From Botrytis cinerea B05.10 (lineage: Eukaryota; Ascomycota; Leotiomycetes; Helotiales; Sclerotiniaceae), in contig NC_037320.1 of NCBI RefSeq assembly GCF_000143535.2, positions 1 through 64,000 of the forward strand: DNA of 64,000 nucleotides, given 5' to 3'. Both the position numbers and the translations under genes were made by a program. Positions 32,576 through 47,593 of the stretch are shown here, piece by piece (position 1 is the first letter of the stretch; every line of letters begins with the position of its first letter). The notes under the pieces were generated by a model. The model was not told where the DNA came from. It ran no database searches and was given only the letters and a program-made list of their open reading frames with translations.

Positions 32576-33844
32576 GATGGTAACGATGACAATCGGGGAA
32601 GAGAATAGAAGAAAATATTTTGTCTCTCACTCAAATCTATCGTCAGCGGGAAAGAATGCCCAGCTAACGATTACTAGGTAGTTACACCAATGCAGCTCGT
32701 CCGTGCCCCACCAAGACATCGACATCGACATGGGCAAGAGTGAATGACAAGGAAGAGAAATCTCCCCCCTCCCCTCCCCCCCGCAAAATTTATTACATAA
32801 GGAGGGGTGACATGCCATTTGGAAAATGGGATTTCTATTGAGACTCGAGAAGGAGGCAAAAACATTTCATATGGCAGTAGGTTGAGCCCTTGGCTTTCCT
32901 ATGCCGACTATGATCTTGTCTGCAGTGTATCCTCTGAATACTCATAAGGTTGCAATCATATGTCGGCCATCCCGTACCATCCCCCATGGACCATGGCCTA
33001 TGATTGATACGATTCCGGTGTGTGCTTGAGGTAGCTTGAAAATGCTAATATGGATAGATAGTGAAAACCTTTGACTTTTTTAAAATTTAGCCTTTCTCAT
33101 TGGCCGCGCACATCATGTACTAGATACGAAGTAGGTTAATGAAGCTTTTTTTTACAAGGGCCGAAAGAGCCTCGGTTTGAAATACAGTTTCGTGACAGTT
33201 CTCAAGCCACAATTGCACCGCCGTATTAACCTTAAGCGTGGGGTGGTTGGATTTTCCTTGAATTCTCTCATGTACTTTACTCGTCCTATCAACTTTTGAC
33301 AAACAACATCTATGTTAAAATTGTTCAATTTCAAATGATATTTAATGCTGTCGAACTTTTTCCTTGAGAATCAGCTTCCCTAGTAATCCTCAATGTCAAA
33401 TGAAGACCTAGTAAATACTGAGACTGTGGTTCAAACTGACCACACCCACCACCGAGCTCTCTCATCTCACGATAAAAGCAATTTCTGACATGACTGAAAT
33501 GAATGCAGAGATCCCTTATTCTGTGTTCCCCCAATTGATGCATCACATTGATCATTCGTGAAGCCAATGATGTTCTCTCCTCTCAGCGCAAATATATAAC
33601 TTTCCTGTGTTCCTCTTCTTCAACACGACATCAATGTTAGGATTGATCAAATACCGCCAACGCATGTCTATAGCAATTAAATTCATTCAATCATCCCAAA
33701 CTATAATAATCTTAAGTCTGACTCTCAGCGACGAACCTTGGCCCAGTATTGGGAGCCGTGATAGGTGAACCGTTGGCAAATGCTATCTATAGGTTGGAGA
33801 TGGATTTTATAGCTTCTTGCAACTGTTGGCAGCATATTTTTGAT
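32576..33844. other. Intergenic
   Basis: Promoter side of the permease gene, with a C/T-rich run near 32760-32785. No gene recognised. Confidence 0.55.
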
Positions 33845-34975
33845 AGCTCTGTACTAGCGTGCCCGGTAATTCGATGACTCCTGATAACTATCATTTCTAC
33901 CATAATAATTCTGAGCTCTTGATTCCTGAGTATCGCGCTTGATCGAGGTGAGATAAGGGCGCAATGATATGCTCAATTCAAAAACTCTTTCAAAGTGTCC
34001 CTTTTCCACATTAATAGGATCACTCCCTTTTTACCCAGATTCCCCTATGGCTTCAAAATCTGCAAGTGAAATAGCAGTTTGAAGTGCATTGCGAATTTCT
34101 CTACCGTTCAAACCCATATCCAGTCGTTCAGCATCCTGCTTCACATATTTGTTTGTATTCCAACTCAGTTCAATTTTTCCATCAGTCTCCTTTCACATTT
34201 TTTTAGAGAGACCGTCCGGGGTTTGATGACGTCTCTCATTGCCAAGTGGTAGATATTCGATCACAACATAGGCACGAGAGGTAAAGGTTTCATCGATCTG
34301 TCGTCGTGAGGAAGAGGAGACTTTGAAAATATTCCATTTTACGTAGAAATACTTCAATAACAGTTAATGCATTTTGGTTCTGATCTGTGGGTTTCGTTTT
34401 GAATATACCCGAGACAATTCCATTACAAGTGAGATCTGTGTATTTATGGCGTTTGAGAAAAATGTCAGCCTCATCAATGACTAAGACAGCTTTCCATCGT
34501 TCTGCAAGATAAAACCATGGAGAAGGCTCTTTCTCGATCACATCTTCTTTGATTTCAATATCTGCAACAGTCAAAACAAGTAGGGGTCTGCCTGTCGAAA
34601 TAACAACACATTCTATTGAATTCAAATCAGCCGGATCACTATCATATCACGAAAACTAAATTCTTCCATACCGACGGAATAAGCTCTTTCTACAACGTGC
34701 GGCCCTAAAATTCAATCACAATAGCGAATATCCAGGAGATTTGCACGTCTCGGAATGTTGGGGGGTACCGTGAAGAAGAAGAATGACTCCTCTGCCTCTT
34801 TGCCTTTGATAGAGACCGCATACCACTGGTCTTTCCCAATATGTTGGCTGGCGGAGAGTGCCTGGATGATCTCGTGGAAGCCTTCCTTCATAACCGGTTT
34901 AGATAGATTTGCAACGGGATCTATCTCATCCATAAGCTCAACATGCCCCATACCTATGTAATTATCACTCAGCAT
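33845..34975 (-). pseudogene. Decayed AAA-type ATPase gene fragment
   Basis: Minus-strand relic. Segment 34975-34712 contains a ruined nucleotide-binding loop: SFFFFTVPPNIP stands where the family has a hydrophobic strand and GPPGxGKT. Segment 34625-34290 reads TGRPLLVLTVADI and then Walker B VLVIDEADIFL, and FLRKMEYFQSLLFLTT, all typical of the large fungal AAA group with an N-terminal DUF-type region. After stops and frame changes the C-terminal helical part reappears near 34155-34045 (LNGREIRNALQTAISLADFE) and at 34010-33950. Several in-frame stops and at least two frame changes make it non-functional. The N-terminal half is missing. Confidence 0.7.
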
Positions 34976-35189
34976 TGCACAAATACCACCATATCAAACC
35001 AGGACATGAGACCTCAGCAAGAGAAATTACCAAATCACTTACACCAAGATTTTGTACCCAGATAATAGCAAGGAATCGACGACAACATGAAAGAAAAACT
35101 GTTTTTTCTAGAGTTTAGTTTATCAAGTTCAACGCTTTTCAGTTCTTCAAATTCCTCCAGTTTCGCAAGTTATGGGATCTAATATAGCC

Positions 35190-36871
35190 CAACTTCTTAG
35201 AAAGAAAGCTTCCGAATTTGGAGGAGAAAATTGACAAACTGTCAGTGTCTTAGAGAAACCTCGAAGACAAGCTCAAGCTTCATAAAGCCGAAGTTTCCAT
35301 TACGAGTGGAAATAATGGCACGGATGTTCTGCTTTTGACGTTACGGCTACAACAAGACATTTTGCAAAAGAAGCAAGAGGCGAAGGGTGCTGAAGTCAAA
35401 AATTCCCCGAAGAGAACTTTACAAAGTCTATTTGCATTGTTACCGAGCGGGGATAGGTATACCAGCGTACTCACTAGTGCCTTTTCTGCCTTGGTCAGGG
35501 TACGAGACTACAAACATGTTTTGAGAGAATCTCAGAGCTAACAGCTTTACAAAGGCAATCACAACTCATAGCAAAATCGCCGAGGAGGTATCTGACGCAT
35601 CAGACGATATATCTAACCAAGTCCGATCTTTTTGGATTGCCGCTGCCACCACAAGATATCAAAAATCTGCATACATTAAATGTCATATAACCGAATTTTA
35701 TATTCAACTTTTCGACTTCCTTGAAGTTACAATTCGTAAATGGTATCAAGCGTCTTAGAAACGCTTTTCGAAATCGCTTGGTCGTTCGTTCTTGGAAGAA
35801 ACCGTTCAAAAGGCTGTTCAAAAGGCTGTTCAAAAGGCTGTTCAAAAGTTACAAACATATACGACTCGAGTCACAGCAGAAGAGAGGCATATATCTAAAA
35901 AGCAGAATCACATGCAATTGTTGCAGCTTGGAAATACAATGCACAAGCTTTTACTAGAAAATAAAGAAATGAAGGAGAGACTGAATGAGATCAATCCTCC
36001 AAATACTCCAGAATCGAAAATGCAGAGGGGTTCTGGTGGGGCTGGTGGGGCTGGGTATCATCTAGGTACTAGTCCTAACCCTTCATTAGATTCTAGCCCT
36101 CGCTTGTCGAAAGCAAGTATGCTTGAAGATAGCGAATTTCTTCTTCAATATATACAAGCTTCTGTTGATGTCGATACATTGATTGTAATGGGCCAATCCC
36201 TGGTAGTTAATGGTGATATTTCGACACGTATCCTACAATGGATTGTAGCACCCACATCTGGAACTCTATGGATTAAGGATCCACATGGCTTAGAACAGCC
36301 GGGCCAAAACACTCTCGTATAGGCTTTTGTTTTGAGTAATCTTCGTCTTGCCCACCTTACAGTGATGGCCGAGTTCTGACACTATGACGCGAGACATTGG
36401 AGGACCAGGAATCCAGCAACAGAACTTCTCAAGGTTGTCTATGGCCTGATCGGACAAATCATAAATATGATTGGGGATGATATTGGGACAGATGGAACCT
36501 GTCCCAATTTTTCCATCGAGCGTTTCCAGAGATTGAAAGAGGATACCGATGCACTGCCAGCTACAATCCAGTTGCTAGCAGATCTAATCTCAGACGGACC
36601 GGCTTTGCAATTTTGAATGATCGATGGCTTGGAGATATTTGATGGATGTGAAGGGAGTGCATTGCTCTAGAAGAATTTTAAGGACTTGATTGCCCTTATA
36701 TGTAAATCCGTTGCTGCAAAGTCGTTTTCGACTCGAGAACGAATTTTCAAGGTTCTTTTCACAACCAACGGTTTTGTGAGAGAGCTCGCAAATTTTCATG
36801 ATGCAGAATATTTTGTGCGATTGGCATATGACGGGGAGGAAGACGAGCTTCTTACATATCCTTGGCCATAG
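35190..36871 (+). pseudogene. Decayed fungal NACHT/STAND-like gene
   Basis: Plus-strand relic with segments in changing frames. At 35335-35530 there is a helical, charged region. At 35640-35760, RYQKSAYIKCHITEFYIQLF resembles the helical N-terminal domain found before fungal NACHT modules. At 35792-36322 an open frame of 176 codons has a threefold KAVQKAVQ repeat, a coiled coil and a SGTLWIKDPHG segment where a P-loop would be expected. From 36322 to 36871 more family-like helices occur (ERFQRLKEDTDALPATIQLL, then KVLFTTNG) interrupted by stops. The family assignment is by general pattern only. Such proteins act in non-self recognition and signalling in fungi. The P-loop is not intact. Confidence 0.5.
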
Positions 36872-38972
<2,101 letters not shown>

Positions 38973-39595
38973 GGGATGAATACCAGTCGAAGGAAAGAGC
39001 CAGGCTTCCTTTTCAATATCTACTTCTAGGCCAGTTAGGAAGAAAAAGTCTTAGACAATCGAACATATATTCATAACTTAAAAATGTCACCTCGAAATGC
39101 TTCTTGTGAATGCTCGATATGAGTTCATCTGAACGAGTGTACTGATCAATTTTCTCACTACGAGGGCCCTCGCCACTCATGTGAGAAGTTATGGTCCACC
39201 GACTTAATCTCATAAACTATGCAGGCCTCAAGGGCGGATCGACTGCATACTGTGTAGTCACTTCTCTTTGAGCTACGAGGCTTACTGATATTCCCGAAAT
39301 TGGAAGGGTATACCCAACCATAGCTTGCACTCGTGATTTTCGCTCACAGATAGGGGAAGAACCTTTGGTTTTTTTTTTGGTTCATTGGAAAAAGGGACAA
39401 AGCAAATGCCAATATTTTGAGACACAGAATTTTAAGTGGACTGATGATAACATGTGAATGTATTGAAACATTGTAATGACAGGGCATGTCTGGTGAGAAA
39501 GTAGTACGCAAACATTTGGAAAACGAGGAAATGTAACGACAGGACGCGTTGAGAACGGAAGAATCCGACTTCAACACCTGGGACGAAAATAATTG
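38973..39595. other. Intergenic between convergent genes
   Basis: 3' regions of the decarboxylase and dienelactone-hydrolase genes. Nothing else seen. Confidence 0.55.
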
Positions 39596-40530
39596 TCAAG
39601 CAAACCATCTCTTGAACCAATCAATAGCCTGAGCTTCTGCCTTGTTTGCACACTCTAACTCATCCTTATCGTCAGGGTGTGTTCGAATGGCAAATCCATG
39701 CTTTGCGCCTTCAAGAACATTGACTTCAAAATTTCCCTCTTGCCTCGCCTGAAGTATTTCCTTCATCTGATCAATTTGAGGAGCTTTCATAGCTGAATCT
39801 TTGTCTCCAATTGCCACACTGAGTGGAATTTTGACTGCTTCGATATCGTTTGGTACCTCGATATACGAAGGATGGGCAGTAAATGCGCAATCGATCAATG
39901 GTTCAGGAGTGAGAGATTTGGCTTGCGATTGATGTCGTTGAACGCGACGTGACAAATCATCCTGTGCGAGAAGTATAGTGTGCTTCCCACCCCAGCAAAA
40001 GCCTGCGACACCGATCTTGAGTATGTTTGTTGGAAAGGGAGGTTCGGATGATCGAAGAGCTTGAAAGAAGGAGACGACTTTAGGATGGGTGATGGGAATT
40101 TTGGTCTTTGTTTTCCAGGGAATTGCGATAATCATAGCTTGGAAAACGTATATAGGTTTGAAGAAAATCGTAGTAAACCAAGACACGGGTTCCATAATTT
40201 TATCAAATAGAGATATGGCGCGAGGATTCATTGCATTGCCTATGGAGAGGTTAGATTATGTTCAAAGGTAGACAAAGCTGGAGATAACAAACCATCCATA
40301 AAGTCGGGACAATAAACCAAAAGTCCTCCTCCTTTGGCATATCGATCTGCCATTACTCTATTGTTCACAAAATTCCAGCCAAAAGCATCAGTGATGATAA
40401 CGACTATACCCTTTGGCACAATTCCATTTTCTGGTTCTGCAACATAAGTCGGAAGACCATGAATGATAGTTTCTTTGCCAGTTGCGGTTGTTGTGGTTAG
40501 TCCCCCTCGAAAGCAATCTGGGCACGACAT
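39596..40530 (-). CDS. Dienelactone hydrolase family protein
   Basis: Two exons, 40530-40293 and 40239-39596, joined by a 53-bp intron (donor GTTTGT), giving 293 residues. Alpha/beta-hydrolase with the dienelactone-hydrolase triad: nucleophile Cys in GVAGFCWGGKH, Asp in AIGDKDSAM, His in GAKHGFAIRT. The N-terminal MSCPDCFRGG and the ITDAFGWNF motif match the fungal subgroup. Bacterial relatives open dienelactone to maleylacetate in chlorocatechol degradation; most fungal members are uncharacterised. The gene lies next to a decarboxylase that could yield catechol, so a role in catechol ring-cleavage catabolism is plausible. No secretion signal. A TATATATT-like box sits about 100 bp upstream. 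Confidence 0.88.
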
Positions 40531-41567
40531 CTTTGAAATCTTTGAGATTGATTGATGGAAATGTCAAGAGGTTCAAAGGGATTTGAATTTTGAATTTTGA
40601 ATTGAAAATACCTTTACGACGGACTTACTGAATATATAAAATGCCTATCAGTTGAGCATGTACTGATGGAAGGATGATGCGTTCCTTATCGTAAACTACA
40701 CCTTGGAGGCTTACCACCATCCATCCTTACGACGTAGCCAATCGGTGTCAGATTTTAACCTGGAATTCCAGATGCCACGGCGTGACTCATGAAGTTCTAT
40801 TGCATCAAAAATTCCAGTCAGGAAGGAAGTAAAGCGAGGGCATCGGCGAGACAAATCTAGTTGTGAATGTTCAAACCGCAGATGAAGGGGTAAAATTGAT
40901 TAATTGTGAAGAGGTCTCTGGGTTCTGCCGCCCAAAGGCCTGCGAGTACAAGCGGTAGTGTTGAATATCGCCGTTGAACTCAAGTCTCCTCATAATTGAA
41001 ACAGTTGAACGCTTTCAAAAGATTCAATTTCGTACTATCGATCATTTGCGAGGAATGCTTGAATATGTCGTTCTTGTGGGAATATACAGATATGATATCA
41101 AAATGACAATCAAGCTAGAGAAAGCATTCCTAGAGACGAGTCCCGTGACGCGCTAACCATATTGGCTTTAGATCGACAACTTTTTATCCTAGTCATGACG
41201 GACCGACCCTTCCATCCTCTATTCTACATGTCTACGTAAGTGGTCGAGTAGAATCGTAAAATCATGTGACTATTACCATGACCATGACCATCAATAACGA
41301 AATCCAGGGAATTCTGACCAGTTACCCGGATCATCTTTCAATTCAGCGGATTAACAAAGCAATATCAACACTTTGATGTCTCACAATTCCTCCTCACATA
41401 TATATCAGCCAAAATATCATTGATACTGGCCGTTATCAGCACAATCTCAACCCCCCTTTACCAGCGTTTGATTCGAGTCTTGGCACATCGTTCCATCAAT
41501 TTTTCTTCTTGCCTCTTACCTCCCCACTCTTACTTTCTCCCCGAGTCCCATTTCTCCATCTCCGTCC
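40531..41567. other. Divergent intergenic region (hydrolase and regulator)
   Basis: Shared upstream region of the hydrolase (minus) and the Zn2Cys6 regulator (plus). Contains a TATA-like AATATATAAA near 40631-40640 (minus). No gene seen. No confident CGG-N-CCG pair was picked out. Confidence 0.5.
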
Positions 41568-44210
41568 ATGGATATTCCTCGCCCCGAAGATGTGCCTGGA
41601 GCATCTCAAAATCAGGACCAACTGCAAACACAACAACATGTTCGTAAACGTCGGAGAACCCAGTTAGCTTGCAATTCTTGTCGTCAAAGAAAGACAGCAT
41701 GCAACGGTGATCGTCCTTCATGTTCATCATGTATACGAAGAGGTGTTCAAGACAGTTGTTCTTATGAGGAGGCAACGGTAGGCTCTAAAGCTTCTATCAA
41801 CACCGGGTGGGTTTTTTCTTAAATTTCCCCGGCTGCAGGCCGGGTACCTTTTGCACGGGATTTCACCCAATACCCAAGGCGTTACTTTTTGACTTTCGAT
41901 TTCATGAAGCGTAATGGACTCGTTTAAAACATCTAAAGATTTGGGCTCTTCAATACATCAAGGATGTTGGGTATTTCCAATCATAGTCCACACTCAGACA
42001 ATTGTCCCAACATTATGAACTCGTGTCCAATCAGCTAATTTACCGATATTCAGGAAGTCTTTAATGATCAGTAGTCCAAAACCAAATGTTCACTTTCAAT
42101 CAGTCAGTCAATCAACCTCATCTCCGAGTCTGGCTGTAGGGACCGCAGCCTCTCCTGGAAATGTTGGTGGTTTGGCTATGGTTTCTAATACGGAGACACA
42201 AGGTTCTCTTTACGGAGGATCATCGACGATTGCATTAGTATCTCAAGTTCGACAAGCAGCATCAGATCAAGCAGTACCGATCAATGAAACGGATAGACCA
42301 TCAATTGACAGTCTACCTCAACCACATGGTGAAGTAGAAATACTTCATAAGCAAGATGTCGCAAATTTTGTTTTACCTCAACGTCAACAGGCTGATGAAT
42401 TCTTAAATTGTTATTGGGAATTCGTTCATCCAGTATTCCCTCTTTTAGATCTGCGGACCTTCAATGCCACTTACGAGAGATTGTGGCTATCATCACCAGG
42501 AAAAGGATTAGATGGAGATGAGTTGAACGAAACAATCTTTCACGCTACACTTAATCTCGTTTTTGCTTTGGGATGTCAATATAGTAAGGATGTTCCTCCA
42601 CAACGGAAATCAAGCTATGCAGATGAATTATATCGACGATCGAGAAGGTTACTGAACTTTGAGATATTGGATGCACTACAGTTATCCTTGGTTCAATTGT
42701 TTCTACTCACGGGTGTTTATTTACAATCCACTGAACATGCAAATAGATGTTGGAATGTGGTTGGATTAGCTATTCGAACCGCACAAGGATTAGGTCTTAA
42801 CACAGAAAATAACTCACATAGAACCAGTCAATCAGGTTACGAGATTAAGCGAAGGGTATGGCATTGTTGTATATTGCTTGACCGGTTTGTAGTCCTATTC
42901 AACTTTTACCCCTCCCGCGACTAATTGCTAAAAAGGTTACTGGCCATGACATTTGGTCGACCAACTATGATAAGAAGCGGATCCTACGATGTCCCAGAAC
43001 CATCAATAATCGATGATCAATATTTAACAGCAGATTCCCATCAAGTTCCGGGAGCTCAACCATCTGGAGTCCATTCTCGGATGAATTTGTTTGTCTACTC
43101 ACTCAGATTATTCGACATTATGGATGAAATACTTTCAAAGTTTTACGTATTTCAAGGTAGCAAGAGTGAAAGCAATTTGGCCAAGTCTTTCAATCCTTGG
43201 TCGGTAGATGATCTAGCCAGTATATTGACCATAAATGCGAAACTCGATGATTTTCGGGGGAGTGTCCCTCAAATATTTAAGGATATTACTTCGTTTGCAC
43301 TAAGGACCGACGCTTTCGCACCTGGCCAACTTCATGTTGTTTTACAGTCGAAAGTTTTACGAAGCAGGTAATGAAGCAAAACCTGTCAATTTCAACTCAA
43401 TCTCTAACATTGTCCCCCAGGTTTTTACTTGTTCGCATCTTACTCCTGCGACCCGTACTCTTAGCGTCCGTCTTTAAGGAGAAGTCAGCCCTACTCGCCA
43501 AATCTGAGCCTGGACTAACGAAAGACCTTGCTATTGGAGTTTGCACATTATGTGTGAAGTCAGCTCACTTGCTCGTAGAGACTATACACGAAAATCTCAA
43601 CACGGAGTATCGTAGCTCAGGGTGGCACACTGTTTATTGTAAGTCTCTTGTAAAAATTTGTCATCATTGGACGGCAGTCAATGCTCTTAGAAAACAAGGA
43701 ACCTCGCTTAATTCTTATTTACTGACAATAACAGTTGCATTCGCTGCTGCGACTATCCTTCTTGCAGCACAATTATCTCCGCTTATCCGAGCCAGTTTAT
43801 ACGCCGAACATTGCTTCGAAACATCATGGACTTCATGTATCGAGATTCTCGAGCATCACAAAGTGCAGATCCAATCAGCCAAACGAGCCATAAATATTTT
43901 AGAAACGTTGAAAGAGAAAGTTCAAGCAAGAAAATCGGCTGAAATTATGAATCCATTGAATGGAAATCCACTCGGGTCAAATATAACCGGTAACCCAACA
44001 CATGCTGAACAGCACATCACTAATCCTCAAGATTCGATTCCCCAGGATTATTCAGCTATTGTGCCTGGAGTCCCCAATGGAGAGCTTGGCAATGATAATA
44101 TTATCATGTTTGATACAGGTATGCAGATGGATTCGATGAACGATGCTTGGTTTACCCAACAACTTTCGGATTTGAATTGGTTGGACTATTATCAAGTATC
44201 GCCACAGTGA
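41568..44210 (+). CDS. Zn2Cys6 transcription factor with fungal-specific TF domain
   Basis: Five exons, 41568-41806, 42054-42884, 42936-43367, 43421-43638 and 43735-44210, giving 731 residues. The frame is preserved at all four junctions; the first intron (247 bp) uses donor GTGGGT. The binuclear zinc cluster is at about residues 36-64 ([18 protein letters not shown] then SSC and a last Cys), preceded by the basic patch RKRRRTQ. The middle-homology domain (Fungal_trans) spans about 190-480, with [32 protein letters not shown] and AMTFGRPTM. The C-terminus is acidic, with Asp/Met/Trp residues (DLNWLDYYQ), as in activation domains. It is a nuclear regulator, probably binding CGG half-sites. It is divergent to the dienelactone-hydrolase gene and near the decarboxylase, so it may be their regulator. 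Confidence 0.9.
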
Positions 44211-45579
44211 AACTAAAATGTATTAATGTTCTGCAACATCAAAATGTGCCTCCATAGGGAGCCTCGAGACTTTCGTTCCGGTTAGCAGCCGTTGAATTTT
44301 TTGCATTTCAAAAATACAAATTCATCTCAGACAGAAGCTCTATACTCGAATTATGACACAATCACATTGGTTCCGTCATGCTTACCATTCTTGCCCAAAT
44401 ATGTCTTGAGAACTGCTGTGCCACCCTTAGATCTATCACGCGCTTCTTCCAGAATTTATGCCACCACTAGAAATCTAAAAGTGGCACAATTGGCATAATT
44501 TACCTACTTTATGTTATTATTTAGATGTTTTATCGATGGTGAAGGAGCTGCACCATGAGACATTATTGATGTATATACCGCTCACTGTTTTTTCTTTTCT
44601 TTAATCTTACAAGTGTTTCTTCTTACTTTCACATACCATATTTGTCCAATCAATTAATCGATTCATCTCTACGCTTTAAAAACATTTGTTTCAAATATTT
44701 TATTGGGGTTTGGTTTTGGAGATAGCTCCATTCTATTACTTCTGAGTGCAAATAATACAGTGAGGTATCTGGAAGGGGTATTTCATATGTTTCTGCAGTT
44801 AGAACGTGAGTATACTCATAGAACAGGTCAGCAGAAAAAGAAATTAATCCCATGGGGTACTCGTTGTTAGAACTCAAGAAAGTTCTCATCACTGAATAAC
44901 TCCACGTCGATGGAAATCTTTGTCGTTCGAACTAGGCCTTAATGGCAAGTTGGGAATCGATAGGTCAAAAGGATCGGTAAAGGTGCAGAAACAAGTCTGA
45001 CAGGAATATCTCGAGCTATTAATAAGACTACTTGAGTGAAACTAGCTTTCGATGGAGATATACAGAAAGCGGTCTACACGAAATCGTCGTTCTCGTCTGG
45101 TGTGCATCGCTACAGGATTTCTACCTCACCTTCGAATGGTTGGAATCTCAAGCAATGCAAACATCCACATCACACTAAGCTCCCCAAACAGCAAGCTCCA
45201 AAGGCAAGAATAATTCGCAATAAATCATTGACAAGCGCTTGCGGGTCGTAAAGAGACTAAATCTCAAGATTCTTATCAATTAAGTCCTTCAATGTGAGTG
45301 ATACAGACGAATAACAGCACACAAAGAAATGAGCTCTGCTGCACTATTTAAGACTGGTTACTTCCAAAGAAAATAAGAACCCCGAAATGAGCATGATATT
45401 TGCAAGTGTGGAGGGACCCGCAGAATTTGACTGCAAAATTTGTAGATATGAAGAATGTGTTTGAGAAAGTCTCAAAATGCATAGAAACAATGCAGGAAGC
45501 CGTTGGCAACTCACAGCAATACAGTTAGTGTTAACTACTATCAGCCGAAGCATCTTTTCACATCAAATTTTATTATTTC
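44211..45579. other. Intergenic
   Basis: No gene supported; an 80-codon minus frame at 44650-44892 has no resemblance to a family. Confidence 0.5.
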
Positions 45580-46965
45580 TACAGTACTAATGCACTCCTA
45601 CTAGCCGACCGGATTTTATCCGGAATTCATTAATACCAACATTCAATTCAATTATTATTATTAAATCAATTATTCAATATTTTGCTTTAAAATTTGAATA
45701 TGCTTTTGATTTATATATATATATATATTAATAATATAAAATCTTATTAAAATGCTGTAATAGAATCTTTTAATATTTAATATACTAATTATTTGCTACA
45801 ATACAAACCTCTATTCTATCCCCCATACTTGCCCTCAAATTTATAAATAAACTATCATCTAATATATTTTAAACTACTTGCAAAGTATTCTCTAGCCTTT
45901 GCCTAGCATATTCCGATTTGCTTTTATTTGCTACAATATCCAAAAACATTTCAAAAACATATACTTTTAGGTGTCATCAGATATACTCTATAGGATTGAA
46001 ATTGGGATTATAAGGAGGCTAGAGATTGATTAAAAGAATACTCTTTTTTTGGAACCACTTTAATATTTTATAAATATAATGTATAGAAACATTATCCTGT
46101 ATAAATTGATACCCCTCATTCAATTCCTTTTAAATGGAAGCTAGCTTTTTATTAAGGATCTTAAGATAAAAGTTAGTATTATATTCGAATTTCATATTCT
46201 CGAAATCCTTATTTATAATATAAAGCTTATTCCTCTCGATATTATAAAAGTCTTTTCAGATTATAATCTTTATATTCTTATTTATAGAATAGGTTTGGAT
46301 TATATTCTGTTTCTATTTCTGGTATGGAGTGTGGAAGGTCTATTTCTGATTTTTCCTCTTTCTCTGTTTTATAGAGTACTTATTCAATTAGAAGATTACT
46401 TCTCATTCTTTCACTATCCATCTTTTATAATTTAGATATTAGGCTAATCTTTTAACTGTGTATTCTTTTACAAGTTCAGGTCTCTTTCTAGTTTTCTAAT
46501 TACCTATATCATTTTTTTTTAAGAATGTGTTGTATTGTATTCCTATTATAATCAAGAGTATATATATTAATGGTTTCCTGATGAGTGGATTTGAGGAATA
46601 TTCGAATATAATTTAGTAAGGTGTATTCGTTTTAAGGTAAATATGATTTCTTTTAGTTTTTTTTAGGTAAAGTGATTCTGTCGATATATTGTGAGCTCTT
46701 TAATATAATCTATTGAATAGTTTTACGAAAGATTTTTAGGTCAATTGTAATTTGTATGAGTTTAGTATTCTTTTTGGTCTTTCTAATAATTCTGCTGTGA
46801 TTACATGGATTCAATTGTATCCTAGGAATATTATTAAAGTCAATTGATTTCAATGGAGTATATTATGGTGGTATAATTAATAAAATAAATTGTAGTGTTG
46901 AAGAATAAAATATATCAAAAATGGAAAAAATGTGTTTCGGCTAGTAGGAGTGCATGGTGACTGTA
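45580..46965 (-). mobile_element. RIP-degraded Tc1/mariner transposon
   Basis: 1,386-bp element bounded by TA. Inverted ends start TACAGT and share ATGCACTCCTACTAGCCGA (left end 45580, right end 46965) with a 4-base mismatch between. The inside is AT-rich, stop-filled minus-strand transposase. Near 46120-45990 the DDE signature survives, interrupted by stops: FIQDN followed by PPYNPNFNPIEYI, matching the family's QDN and PxSPDLNPIE motifs. No intact frame remains, so it cannot encode a transposase. Confidence 0.85.
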
Positions 46966-47590
46966 CGTATAGTTTCTTTATAATTATTAATATAATATAA
47001 TATTTTTTGATTTTTATGAATCGATTTACTTTTCATAATATTTTAACAATAATAAAATCAATCATTTTTTTATAATTTTATTGATCAAATTACGTAATTA
47101 AAGTATTTTCAAAGTAAGTAGATTTATTAACAAAACAAACAAGAATTAAATAACTTTTTTAATACTTCAATTTAATTATGTAAAATTTTATAATATAAAT
47201 TTCTAAGAATTTTGAAATATTGAAAATATTAATTACCATTATAAAAACTATAAAAATGAATTTTAAAAGGATTTGAATTATAAATTATAGATATTTTTAT
47301 ATTTGAAAATATAGTAAAATATCGGTTTTTGATATGAAAAGCTTTTCAACTAATAGTAGTTAACTAGTATTACAATTCAGGGAGGATATTCAAAATATTA
47401 TTGCTTTAATTGCATTGATTTAGGGGGAGGATAATGAGAATAGGTCGAAGCAAACCCTACTATCTTCCATCGATCAACCAGCTGTCATTCTGTTCCTTTC
47501 CAATTGTAGCTTTGTACCTCGACTCGATATGACCCGAGGAATTATTAGACCAGCAAACTTTTGTCTCCCCAACCCCAACAACTCAGCTAT
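46966..47590. other. AT-rich flank
   Basis: AT-rich to about 47400, then ordinary DNA leading to the 3' end of the next minus-strand gene. Nothing else seen. Confidence 0.5.
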
Positions 47591-47593
47591 TTA

